A stretch of DNA of 64,000 bases from Hydrococcus rivularis NIES-593 (GTDB lineage: Bacteria; Cyanobacteriota; Cyanobacteriia; Cyanobacteriales; Microcystaceae): contig NZ_MRCB01000005.1 in NCBI RefSeq assembly GCF_001904635.1, forward strand, positions 103,511 through 167,510. The letters are read 5' to 3'. Position numbers and translations under genes: made by a program. This document shows positions 1 through 7,856 of the stretch, in pieces. Every line of letters begins with the position of its first letter. The first letter of the stretch is position 1. A model generated the notes under the pieces. The model ran no database searches. It worked only from the letters and a program-made list of their open reading frames with translations, and was not told the DNA's origin.

Positions 1-75
1 AAGCAAAAAAAATCGACTTGGCTTGCGATCGCGTTACCGATGAAGCGAAAATTCTACGAACATACTAACATTGGC

Positions 76-1173
76 ATGAGCGATCGATATTTAACCATCA
101 AAGACCTGACAGAAGCCGTTGGCGGCGGGTTAACTCCTCGGATGGTGCGACACTATCATGCCTCTGGATTGCTACCAGAAGCCAAGCGCAGCGAGGGTAA
201 TTACCGACTCTATAGTTCAGAAGACGTACAGCGCCTCCAGCGCATCATGGCACTGAAACAACAAGGATTTCAGCTATCCCACATTCGCAAATTATTAGAA
301 GAGGAATCTTCTGAGGGTGATACTCTCAGTTCGATCCTACAACAGCAGTATCAGTTAGTCATCCAAAAATTGACGCGATTGCGGCGCACGGCATCGGCGT
401 TAGAGAGATTATTGGGACGCGATCGCCATTGTCAACAAGTGCAAGCAGAAGCTCTCGCCCAACTGCGACACTTAGAAATAGAAACCGCCGACGGACTCGA
501 TACTATCGAAAAGCTGTGGCAGAGTTGGGACGTTGCCGCAGATAATCATCCAGAAGTTTTTAGCGAATCGCTGCAACAATTATTACCCGATTTATCCAAT
601 CGTTCTGAGATTGAAGTCGATTTGCTCTCAAAATTAGTCTTAGCCAGCGGCGATGTCAGTTTGGTCAACTTCGTGCGAGTGGGACAAGATGCGATCGCAG
701 CGGCACGCGATCGCCTCAAAACTGGCTGTCAAGTCGTGAGCGACGTTTCTGTCGTTGCTCGCGCGCTCGATCGCGTTCGCCTACAACATCTCAATTGCAC
801 CGTCGAAACCCTGATTTCCAACCCTCACGTTATCAGTGCTATTGATGCCGAAACCCAATTCTGGCGAGAGCAACAGCAATTAAATCCTTGGCAATTCGAG
901 CCGGGATGCATTTTAGTCATCGGCTATGCGCCTTCGGTTCTTCTATCTGCCTTAGAAGCGAGCAAACGAGGAATATTACAACCTGCTTTAGTCATCGGCA
1001 TGCCTATCGGCTTTAGCCACGCTCCTGCTGCCAAGCGCCGTTTAATGCGCTCTAGCTTTCCTTACATAACGATTGAGGGATCTTTGGGAGGTGGTTTACT
1101 AGCGGCAACTGCTCTCAATGCCTTAGCTGAATCTTTGCTAGAAAAGCCGGATTGTCATTGCTATCTCAGCTAA
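76..1173 (+). CDS. coaR: CoaR-type cobalt-responsive MerR regulator with precorrin isomerase-like domain
   Basis: An N-terminal MerR winged-helix domain (motifs TPRMVRHYHASGLLPEA and NYRLYSSEDVQRLQRI) is followed by a coiled helix and a C-terminal region resembling precorrin-8X methylmutase (CbiC/CobH), including VIGMPIGFSHAPAAKRRL. The protein ends in Cys-His-Cys three residues before the C-terminus. This architecture and the terminal CHC motif are those of Synechocystis CoaR, the Co(II)-sensing activator of the cobalt-exporting ATPase gene coaT. By that precedent coaT may lie divergently just left of the window; it cannot be seen here. The start at 76 puts the helix-turn-helix near the N-terminus; an in-frame ATG at 40 would add 12 residues. 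Neither start has a strong ribosome binding site. Confidence 0.88.
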   Translation: MSDRYLTIKDLTEAVGGGLTPRMVRHYHASGLLPEAKRSEGNYRLYSSEDVQRLQRIMALKQQGFQLSHIRKLLEEESSEGDTLSSILQQQYQLVIQKLTRLRRTASALERLLGRDRHCQQVQAEALAQLRHLEIETADGLDTIEKLWQSWDVAADNHPEVFSESLQQLLPDLSNRSEIEVDLLSKLVLASGDVSLVNFVRVGQDAIAAARDRLKTGCQVVSDVSVVARALDRVRLQHLNCTVETLISNPHVISAIDAETQFWREQQQLNPWQFEPGCILVIGYAPSVLLSALEASKRGILQPALVIGMPIGFSHAPAAKRRLMRSSFPYITIEGSLGGGLLAATALNALAESLLEKPDCHCYLS

Positions 1174-1368
1174 AGCAGTAGGATCCCCGCGCTCTTCCGG
1201 AGGTGAGCGTCGGGAGGAAGGCTCCTCCGGCGGAGGCACGGAGCCGGACAATTGATTATCGGACATACTGACAACCGCACCTGATTCGCTCATTGAGTTT
1301 ACCTTACGAGGATCGCGCCATGTAAAGGATAGAAGAGAAGGATCGGAGGTAAAAACGTTAATATCCAT
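1138..1368 (-). CDS. Doubtful small ORF, 76 residues
   Basis: An open frame of 76 codons runs antisense to the last 36 bases of coaR and across the gap to the FGGY kinase. The N-terminal part (MDINVFTSDPSLLSFTWRD) looks protein-like. The C-terminal part is dominated by Pro, Glu, Ser and Arg and corresponds to a GC-rich stretch with repeated CTCCGG/CCGGAGG blocks near 1195-1235. I do not recognise a family. It may be a degenerate fragment or non-coding. Confidence 0.2.
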   Translation of the reverse strand: MDINVFTSDPSLLSFTWRDPRKVNSMSESGAVVSMSDNQLSGSVPPPEEPSSRRSPPEERGDPTALAEIAMTIRLF

Positions 1369-1447
1369 TAAAAAATCGCGACATAGGGAATTGTTGCGCT
1401 TCCCAAAAAGGCGATCGCTATTTTAAGTTTACTGAGTTAGTCTCGAA

Positions 1448-2698
1448 TTAAATACTTTTTTTTGCAAGTAATGCAGTTCCGTAAGCCGCTTCTGCATAGT
1501 CAGAGGAGACGACGGGAACTTGTAAATAACGTTGGCGAATCTTTCTCCAAGTCGGATTTTTTGCCCCTCCTCCCGCCGTGTAGACGTAACAAAGTGGAGT
1601 TGCCCCTAGTTCTTGCAACCGTCGATATCCGAGCGCTTCGATTCTTGCTATGCTTTCCAATAAGCCGTGTAAAAATTGCACGGGATCTGCGGGACGAGGT
1701 TCCAGTTTTGGCGGCAATTGGGGATCGTTAATCGGAAAGCGATCGCCCGGTTTAAGTAGGGGATAATAATCTAAATGACTTGCTCGATCGGCATCGATTT
1801 GACTACTAAATCTTTCTAATTCTTCATTGCTAAAAAAGTATCGCAAGACTGCCCCACCTGTATTAGATGCGCCTCCAGTTAGCCATAAATCTCCGAATCG
1901 ATGGCTATAGATTCCATATTGAGAATTTTCTACGCGAGTATGACTTAATAATTTCAACACCAAAGTCGAACCGAGTGAAGTGACTGCCTCGCCGGGATTT
2001 GTCGCGCCACTGGCAAGAAATGCGGCAATACTATCAGTTGTCCCAGCACAAACGAGACAATCTTTTCGTAAATTAAAACGATAGGCAATCTCTTTTTTGA
2101 CTGTATCTATAAGCGTTCCTGGAGACAACACTTGCGGCAATAAATCTCGGATTGGTAATTCTTCCAACCAGTTTGGATAACATAAATTTTCCACGTCGTA
2201 ACCGAGTTTTAAAGCATTGTGATAATCGCTAATGCCTAATTTTCCATGCAACAAAAATGCCAGCCAGTCAGCTTGATGTAAAAAGTAAGAAGCTTGAGAG
2301 TAAATCGGTTGTCGATACCACCAAAAAAGTTTTGCCAAACTAGAGGTAGCACTTAAAACTAGATGATTGGGAGGGGCAATGGCTGCTAAATTTTCTAGGA
2401 CGGTGATTCCTCGCCCATCGTTATATAAAATAGGATCGTTAATGGGGTTTCCTTGCTTGTCGCACAGTAGTACTGTAGAGGACGTTCCATCGATCGCGAT
2501 CGCTTGAATTTCTTGTCTAATCTGGAGAGGAATTTTCTCGATTAAAGCGAATAAAGTCTGCTGCCAGCAAGTTGCTAAATTGTTTGAGGACGATTTCTTA
2601 AAAGTTTCTTGAATTTCTGAGCAAATATTTTCTCGCGAATCGATGACAATTGCTCTTGCACCAGAGGTACCAAAATCAATTCCTAAGTAAAAGCTCAT
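1448..2698 (-). CDS. FGGY-family sugar kinase, D-ribulokinase type
   Basis: A 416-residue FGGY kinase. The N-terminal phosphate loop IDFGTSGARAIVID carries Asp8 and Thr11. The second ATPase-fold half begins near residue 216 with CAGTTDSIAAFLASG, where Asp222 is the expected catalytic base. A glycine-rich nucleotide site (YTAGGGAKNPTWRKIRQ) lies near the C-terminus. The length is short compared with bacterial xylulokinases (about 490) but matches the cyanobacterial and plant group (SePSK, AtXK-1) shown to phosphorylate D-ribulose. It probably feeds ribulose into the pentose-phosphate pool in the cytosol. It is followed on the same strand by a 67-base gap from the Nudix gene, so the two may be co-transcribed with the Nudix gene first. 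Confidence 0.85.
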   Translation of the reverse strand: MSFYLGIDFGTSGARAIVIDSRENICSEIQETFKKSSSNNLATCWQQTLFALIEKIPLQIRQEIQAIAIDGTSSTVLLCDKQGNPINDPILYNDGRGITVLENLAAIAPPNHLVLSATSSLAKLFWWYRQPIYSQASYFLHQADWLAFLLHGKLGISDYHNALKLGYDVENLCYPNWLEELPIRDLLPQVLSPGTLIDTVKKEIAYRFNLRKDCLVCAGTTDSIAAFLASGATNPGEAVTSLGSTLVLKLLSHTRVENSQYGIYSHRFGDLWLTGGASNTGGAVLRYFFSNEELERFSSQIDADRASHLDYYPLLKPGDRFPINDPQLPPKLEPRPADPVQFLHGLLESIARIEALGYRRLQELGATPLCYVYTAGGGAKNPTWRKIRQRYLQVPVVSSDYAEAAYGTALLAKKSI

Positions 2699-2765
2699 AT
2701 TATTATTAGTAAGTTTGTTAAAATTTCACGCTCTAGACGCAGAGGGGCAGAGGAAAACGCTAAGA

Positions 2766-3200
2766 TTAGTTTGAAATTTGAGGGCGAATTTTGTAGTGAC
2801 GGTAATGCCAATAATCTCGAAGGATTTTGTCATGATCGAAACAAAGATTTTCTGGTAGATTCCAAAGATCGAAAATGCCAATATTTTTAGCATCATCCGC
2901 TGCTTTGGGGTTGCCTTTAGCTGTAGCGATAAAAACGACGCTTAAAGTATGTTGGCGCGGATCTCGGTTAGGATCGGAATAGACTTGAAATTGTTCGATG
3001 AGTTCGACCTCTAAACTGACTTCTTCTTTTGCTTCTCGTCGTGCTGCTGTTTCTGCCGATTCTCCATAGTCCACGAATCCACCAGGAATTGCCCAGCCAT
3101 AGGGAGGATTTTGACGTTCGATTAAAACAATCGGTCGATGAGGGCGATCGATTAGTTCGATAATAATATCAACTGTTGGTGTAGGATTGCGAAATGTCAT
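2766..3200 (-). CDS. Nudix hydrolase
   Basis: A 144-residue single-domain protein with a complete Nudix box: G, five residues, E, seven residues, [11 protein letters not shown] (residues about 40-63). The glutamates of REAKEE bind the catalytic metal. The context [20 protein letters not shown] is typical of ADP-ribose pyrophosphatase-like members, so the substrate may be ADP-ribose or another nucleoside diphosphate linked to a second moiety; this is inferred, not shown. It lies upstream of the FGGY kinase on the same strand and is divergent from gpsA with a 90-base AT-rich gap that must hold both promoters. Confidence 0.9.
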   Translation of the reverse strand: MTFRNPTPTVDIIIELIDRPHRPIVLIERQNPPYGWAIPGGFVDYGESAETAARREAKEEVSLEVELIEQFQVYSDPNRDPRQHTLSVVFIATAKGNPKAADDAKNIGIFDLWNLPENLCFDHDKILRDYWHYRHYKIRPQISN

Positions 3201-3289
3201 CTAAATTTTGAAGTCTAAATGCAAATTTTTAATAACCTTTTTTAACTCTATCATCGTTTTAAAAATAAATAATAAAAAAACAATAACTA

Positions 3290-4234
3290 ATGACCAATAA
3301 CAAACAAAAAAAATTAACAATTATAGGTGCAGGGGTTTGGGGTTCGGCTTTAGCAACTTTAGCCAAGCGAAATCAACATTTAGTTCGTTTATGGTCGCGT
3401 CATAGTACAGAAAGTTTGGAAGCAGTTATCACTGATGCCGATATTATTTTATCAGCCGTTTCTATCAAGGGAGTTAGACCTACAATTGAAAAACTGCAAG
3501 CTTTAACCTTACCCGAAAAAGTGATTTTAGTAACAGCGACTAAAGGGTTAGATCCGCTTACAACTCTCACGCCTTCTCAAATTTGGCAAGAAGCTTTTCC
3601 AAGTCATTCTATTGTTGTTCTATCAGGACCAAATCTTTCTAAAGAAATTCAACAGGGTTTACCAGCCGCAACGGTTGTTGCTAGTAATAATAGATCGGCA
3701 GCCGAAATCGTACAAGCGGTATTTGCATCGGAGAATTTTCGAGTATATGTTAATAGCGATCCGCTAGGAACGGAATTAGGTGGTACGCTAAAAAATGTAA
3801 TGGCGATCGCGGCTGGTGTTTGCGATGGTTTACAATTGGGAACGAATGCAAAGGCAGGATTAATGACGCGGGCGTTACCAGAGATGATTCGCGTGGGAAC
3901 TTATTTAGGTGCTAAAGCTTCAACCTTTTTTGGATTATCTGGTTTGGGAGATTTAATGGCAACTTGTAACAGTCCTCTTTCAAGAAATTATCAAGTCGGT
4001 TATGGACTCTCTCAAGGGAAATCTTTAGAAAAAATTTTAGAAAATTTGGAAGGAACTGCGGAAGGAATTAATACGACTGAAGTTTTGATAAGAATTGCCC
4101 AAACAAAAGAAATTTATGTTCCTATTTCCCATCAAATTTATCGACTCCTCAAAGGAGAGATAACTCCTCAAGAAGCTGTTAAAGCTCTTATGGAACGCGA
4201 ACCAAGATCGGAATTTCATGGCTTAGAAATATAA
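3290..4234 (+). CDS. gpsA: Glycerol-3-phosphate dehydrogenase [NAD(P)+]
   Basis: Reduces dihydroxyacetone phosphate to sn-glycerol 3-phosphate, the backbone of membrane lipids. The N-terminal Rossmann motif is IIGAGVWGSALA. TATKGLDP, SGPNLSKEI and the catalytic lysine region GTLKNVMAIAAGVCDGL follow, with LSGLGDLMATCNSPLSRNY near residue 225. At 314 residues it is about 20 shorter than the E. coli enzyme; the missing part is the loop after WSRHS, and a short loop here is common in cyanobacteria. The start codon sits inside an ACTAATGACC tract of a kind seen repeatedly in intergenic DNA of this window. It supplies the substrate for plsY, also in the window. Confidence 0.95.
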   Translation: MTNNKQKKLTIIGAGVWGSALATLAKRNQHLVRLWSRHSTESLEAVITDADIILSAVSIKGVRPTIEKLQALTLPEKVILVTATKGLDPLTTLTPSQIWQEAFPSHSIVVLSGPNLSKEIQQGLPAATVVASNNRSAAEIVQAVFASENFRVYVNSDPLGTELGGTLKNVMAIAAGVCDGLQLGTNAKAGLMTRALPEMIRVGTYLGAKASTFFGLSGLGDLMATCNSPLSRNYQVGYGLSQGKSLEKILENLEGTAEGINTTEVLIRIAQTKEIYVPISHQIYRLLKGEITPQEAVKALMEREPRSEFHGLEI

Positions 4235-4242
4235 TCAAAAAA

Positions 4243-4265
4243 TGTAACAAAAATTATTGGTTACA
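4243..4265. promoter_or_regulatory. TGTAAC/GTTACA inverted repeat
   Basis: An inverted repeat TGTAAC (4243-4248) and GTTACA (4260-4265), separated by 11 bases, lies just after gpsA and about 80 bases before the CpcD-like gene. GTTACA is the half-site of the RpaB HLR1 motif, but the two copies here are inverted rather than direct, so this is only a possible operator. It could also act as a weak terminator stem. Confidence 0.25.
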
Positions 4266-4346
4266 ATTCTCGATCCGAAAATTGCTGATAACATTGTATA
4301 AATAAAACGAACAAGAAGATCTCTAAATATTCACGTTGTCTCGATC

Positions 4347-4904
4347 GTGACTGAAATTAAGGCTATCAAAATGGATAACTACGACAGTCGCAAAGTAGCA
4401 ATTCAAGTTGTGGGTTTACCCAATCAAACTCTGAAGCGAACAAGTAACTATACCGTTATCGTTCCCTATTATCGCTTTAGTCAGACAATTCAACAAATTT
4501 GTCGCACTGGAGGGCGAATTGTTGATATAACCTTGCATTCTTCATCCTTGATTGCTACAAAAACAGCAGAAATATTGCCAGAGACTAAAACAGGGTTCTC
4601 TCAAACATTAGCTTCCGCTGAAATTAGTGAATCCGAATCGATCGCAACGTCTGAACCTCAAAGAGAAACCATCGCACCTAAAGATAGTCAGGCAGAAATA
4701 ACCCCTGCACCTGTAGAGTCAGCGACGACGCGATCGCAAATAACAACTTCTAAAGTTGTACGATCGCCAAGAAAAACTACTCAAGCTCGCAGAAAAAAAT
4801 CCCAAATTGATTCAGCCAAATATTTAAAAAAGACGATGAGAAACGCCGCAAAAATTCGAGGCAAAAAGGAGCGCAAGAAATCGAAACCTTACTTGTTTAA
4901 TTAA
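4347..4904 (+). CDS. CpcD-like (phycobilisome linker) domain protein with basic C-terminal tail
   Basis: Residues about 17-62 match the CpcD-like fold: VVGLPNQTLKRTSNY, then TVIVPYYRFSQTIQQI, then RTGGRIVDITL. The family signature is a VxGL start and a (M/L)GG(K/R)IVxI end, as in CpcD, ApcC and the N-terminus of cyanobacterial FNR. In those proteins the domain caps or docks to phycobilisome rods or core. Here it is followed by a low-complexity Ser/Thr/Glu region (about 80-140) and a strongly basic tail rich in Lys and Arg (about 140-185), which is not a linker architecture I know. The start is GTG; an in-frame ATG at 4371 is possible. It lies just upstream of a coiled-coil protein on the same strand. 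Function unknown; it may tether something to phycobilisomes or nucleic acid. Confidence 0.75.
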   Translation: MTEIKAIKMDNYDSRKVAIQVVGLPNQTLKRTSNYTVIVPYYRFSQTIQQICRTGGRIVDITLHSSSLIATKTAEILPETKTGFSQTLASAEISESESIATSEPQRETIAPKDSQAEITPAPVESATTRSQITTSKVVRSPRKTTQARRKKSQIDSAKYLKKTMRNAAKIRGKKERKKSKPYLFN

Positions 4905-4956
4905 TTAACCAAAAGGAATAGGCTAATAATTGGCATGTGTTTTGAGGAGAATCTCA

Positions 4957-5739
4957 ATGGCAAAAAGAAGACGTAAAATTTCTCCACAATCTATAGAAAG
5001 AAAAGAAAATTTAATTATAGAAAAAGAAGAAAATACAGCGATCGCGGTAGAATCTTTTCCAGAAAATGTTAAAAAGACTACTCTAGCGATATCTTTAGAA
5101 GACTACAATTCTCTGCAAAATAAATTAAACAATAAGGAAACTAAAATTGCAGAATTAAAAGAAAAATTAGAATCGCTACAAGAACAAACTGAAAAGCAAG
5201 CCAAAGACATAGACAAAAAAGACAAACAACTTCAGGAACTACAAGATAAATTAGTAAAACAAAAAGCAAAAATAGAAGAACGAGAAGAAGATTATCAAGC
5301 TCTGCGCAAAAAAGCCAACAAAAAAGAAGAACGAATAGCAGAATTACAAGAAAAGCTTGCCGAGCAAACTAATAAGAATCAAGCCCTCCAAAATAATATT
5401 CATGAATTAGAGCAGAATTGGAAACATTCCCAATCTCAAGCAAGCGAGCAGCTAAAAATCACTCACTCTCTCCAGCAGCAATTAGATACCAAAGAAAAAC
5501 AACTAAAAGAACTGCGCGTTCGCTTGGCACAACAACAAAGTCAAATCGACGAGCAAATTCAAAAATTTTACGATCGAGAGCGACAAATCGCAGAAAAAGA
5601 AAGAAATCATTTCCACCTAGAGCAAGATTATCAAGAGCAAATTGCCGCCCTACAAAAACAAATTGTTTGGCAAACTAGCGTAGCGGCTATTGGAGAGGCG
5701 CATTTAAATAAATGGCGCAAACATAATTTTTCTAGCTAA
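4957..5739 (+). CDS. Coiled-coil protein of unknown function
   Basis: About 260 residues, almost entirely predicted coiled coil: Leu at heptad spacing with dense Glu, Lys and Gln from residue about 45 to 245. The N-terminus is highly basic (MAKRRRKISPQ). ATG at 4957 is chosen because GAGGAGA lies six bases upstream; the longer frame from 4930 lacks such a site. It starts 53 bases after the CpcD-like gene and is probably in its operon. The lysine-rich N-terminus here and the lysine-rich tail of its neighbour suggest that both contact an acidic partner, but that is inference. No enzyme motif is visible. Confidence 0.7.
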   Translation: MAKRRRKISPQSIERKENLIIEKEENTAIAVESFPENVKKTTLAISLEDYNSLQNKLNNKETKIAELKEKLESLQEQTEKQAKDIDKKDKQLQELQDKLVKQKAKIEEREEDYQALRKKANKKEERIAELQEKLAEQTNKNQALQNNIHELEQNWKHSQSQASEQLKITHSLQQQLDTKEKQLKELRVRLAQQQSQIDEQIQKFYDRERQIAEKERNHFHLEQDYQEQIAALQKQIVWQTSVAAIGEAHLNKWRKHNFSS

Positions 5740-5883
5740 TTTAAATTGTTTGAGTCATATAAGGCTCACTTTGCTCTGTTTTAATAGGCAAACAAAATTT
5801 CTCTGCGATCGCGAATTAGTATGCAATAAATTGTGCTTCGGGATTAGAATGAGTCTGAGCTAACCTTCTTTGCAACCGAGACA

Positions 5884-7626
5884 ATGTCGCTCGACGTTCA
5901 AACGCTGCCTTCAGATGTCATCAATCTGATTGCTGCTGGAGAAGTAATCGATTCTTTTGCAGCCGTCGTCAGGGAATTAGTAGAAAATTCTCTCGATGCA
6001 GGAGCAACTAGAATCGTTATTTCGCTCTATCCCAACCTGTGGCGCGTACAGGTAGCCGATAACGGCACAGGAATGTCTTCGCCCGATTTACAGCTCTGTG
6101 CGAAGGCACATACAACCAGCAAAATTCGCAGTACGGAAGATTTGCGGAAAATTACGACGTTAGGATTTCGAGGAGAAGCGCTACACAGTTTAGCCCAAGT
6201 CGCCGATTTAGAGATCGCTAGTCGCTGGGCTTCAGATCCAGATGCACCCGGCTGGCAAGTTGTCTACAATCGACAAGGAGAACCGGACAAAATAGAAACG
6301 ATCGCGATCGCGCCCGGTACGATTGTTACGGTTGCCAATCTATTTGGAAGTTTGCCAGTTCGCCGTCAAGGATTGCCTCCCCTGGCGCAACAACTCAAAG
6401 CCGTACAAGGATTGATTCAGCAAATAGCACTTTGCAACCCCAGCATTACCTGGCAAGTGCGACAAGACGAAAAACCTTGGTTTAACATTAGTTCCGGCAA
6501 GAGCGCCCAACAGATTCTACCACAAATTCTCAAGCCAATTAAGATAGGCGATTTGCATAGCTTGAATTTAGAAGTAGAAGCCCCTCGCAACTCCAAATCC
6601 CAAATCGAATTAGTCTTAGGATTGCCCGATCGCTGTCATCGTAGAAAGCCCGATTGGGTTAAAGTAGCAGTCAATGGACGAATGGTACGATCGCCCGAAC
6701 TAGAACAGACTATCCTAAGCGCCTTTAGTCGAACCTTACCGCGCGATCGCTTTCCCGTCTGCTTCGCTCACCTAACAGTTTGCCCCAGCCAAATTGACTG
6801 GAATCGTCATCCGGCAAAAGCAGAAATTTATCTGCATTCGATGGAATTTTGGCAAGAACGAGTGGTTGGCGCGATCGAACGAGCAATGCAACTAAGTTCC
6901 GCCAATCTTCCCGCAACAGTCCATAATCGACGGATCGGTCAACTGATTAAAGCGGCTGAAGCCAAAACTAACTACCAAATTGATTCGCCATCCAAAATCT
7001 TAGCAACGCAGTCGTCGCCAGAGACTGAAAGCAAACCCCAACCTAATGGCAACCCCAATCTAAAACCCAAACATCAAATTAGTTTGATGGAATTGCGAGC
7101 CGTCGCTCAGGTTAATAAAACTTATATCGTTGCCGAACACTCCAGCGGGGTATGGATAGTCGAACAGCACATTGCCCACGAACGGATTTTGTACGAACAA
7201 CTGCAAGATGATTGGAAGCTGGTGCCCCTACAAACCCCCATCGTTTTGAGTCAGTTAACCTCGGCACAAGTAGAACAACTCCAACGGCTAGGATTACGGG
7301 TAGAACCGTTTGGCGAGCAATTATGGGCAATTCGCAACGCCCCAGAAATGCTAAGCAAACGCGACGATTGTGCGGATGGACTTTTAGAACTGAGTTTGGG
7401 AGGAGACTTGCAAGCGGCACAAGTAGCGACTGCCTGTCGCAGTGCCATTCGCAATGGCATGCCCCTGAGTTTATCCGAGATGCAAACGTTGTTAGATCGC
7501 TGGAAAAGTACCCGCAATCCGCGCACTTGCCCTCACGGACGACCGATTTATTTATCTTTAGAAGAAGCTTCTCTAGCTCGTTTCTTTCGTCGTCATTGGG
7601 TAATTGGAAAAAGCCATGGAATTTGA
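5884..7626 (+). CDS. mutL: DNA mismatch repair protein MutL
   Basis: A GHKL ATPase of mismatch repair. The N-terminal motifs are complete: IAAGEVIDSFAAVVRELVEN, DAGATRIV, DNGTGM and TLGFRGEALHSLAQV. The C-terminal dimerisation domain has a variant of the metal-dependent endonuclease motif DQHA-x2-E-x4-E at residues 427-438, reading EQHI-AH-E-RILY-E, plus an ACRSAIRNG block and CPHGRP at 549-554. These latter blocks are found in MutL proteins that nick DNA themselves, in bacteria lacking MutH. The 580-residue length is usual. Substitution of the first Asp by Glu and of Ala by Ile is worth noting, although the metal-binding His and Glu are kept. Confidence 0.96.
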   Translation: MSLDVQTLPSDVINLIAAGEVIDSFAAVVRELVENSLDAGATRIVISLYPNLWRVQVADNGTGMSSPDLQLCAKAHTTSKIRSTEDLRKITTLGFRGEALHSLAQVADLEIASRWASDPDAPGWQVVYNRQGEPDKIETIAIAPGTIVTVANLFGSLPVRRQGLPPLAQQLKAVQGLIQQIALCNPSITWQVRQDEKPWFNISSGKSAQQILPQILKPIKIGDLHSLNLEVEAPRNSKSQIELVLGLPDRCHRRKPDWVKVAVNGRMVRSPELEQTILSAFSRTLPRDRFPVCFAHLTVCPSQIDWNRHPAKAEIYLHSMEFWQERVVGAIERAMQLSSANLPATVHNRRIGQLIKAAEAKTNYQIDSPSKILATQSSPETESKPQPNGNPNLKPKHQISLMELRAVAQVNKTYIVAEHSSGVWIVEQHIAHERILYEQLQDDWKLVPLQTPIVLSQLTSAQVEQLQRLGLRVEPFGEQLWAIRNAPEMLSKRDDCADGLLELSLGGDLQAAQVATACRSAIRNGMPLSLSEMQTLLDRWKSTRNPRTCPHGRPIYLSLEEASLARFFRRHWVIGKSHGI

Positions 7627-7856
7627 GCCAAACCGATCCCCACGCTGGGATTGTACCGTCTTTGAAAGCTCGGTTAGGATCGATTGATTTACGGGATGGG
7701 TAGCTCACGAGTTAAACTCATACTAGAGGTCTACTTGTATAACCTTTATCGGAAACAAAAAAACAAAGCAGGCGATCGCTCCGCTTCCCTAAGCTGCCTC
7801 TAGAGCGTGTCTGCTTGTTTCTCTGGTAGCCGTAATCGCAAAAGCAAAAACGCTTG

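Noticed and set aside
4930..4956. N-terminal extension of the coiled-coil protein
   Set aside because: No ribosome binding site at 4930, whereas GAGGAGA precedes ATG 4957.
7112..7708. Open frame of 198 residues on the minus strand
   Set aside because: It lies antisense within mutL, has no protein-like domain, and mutL is well supported.
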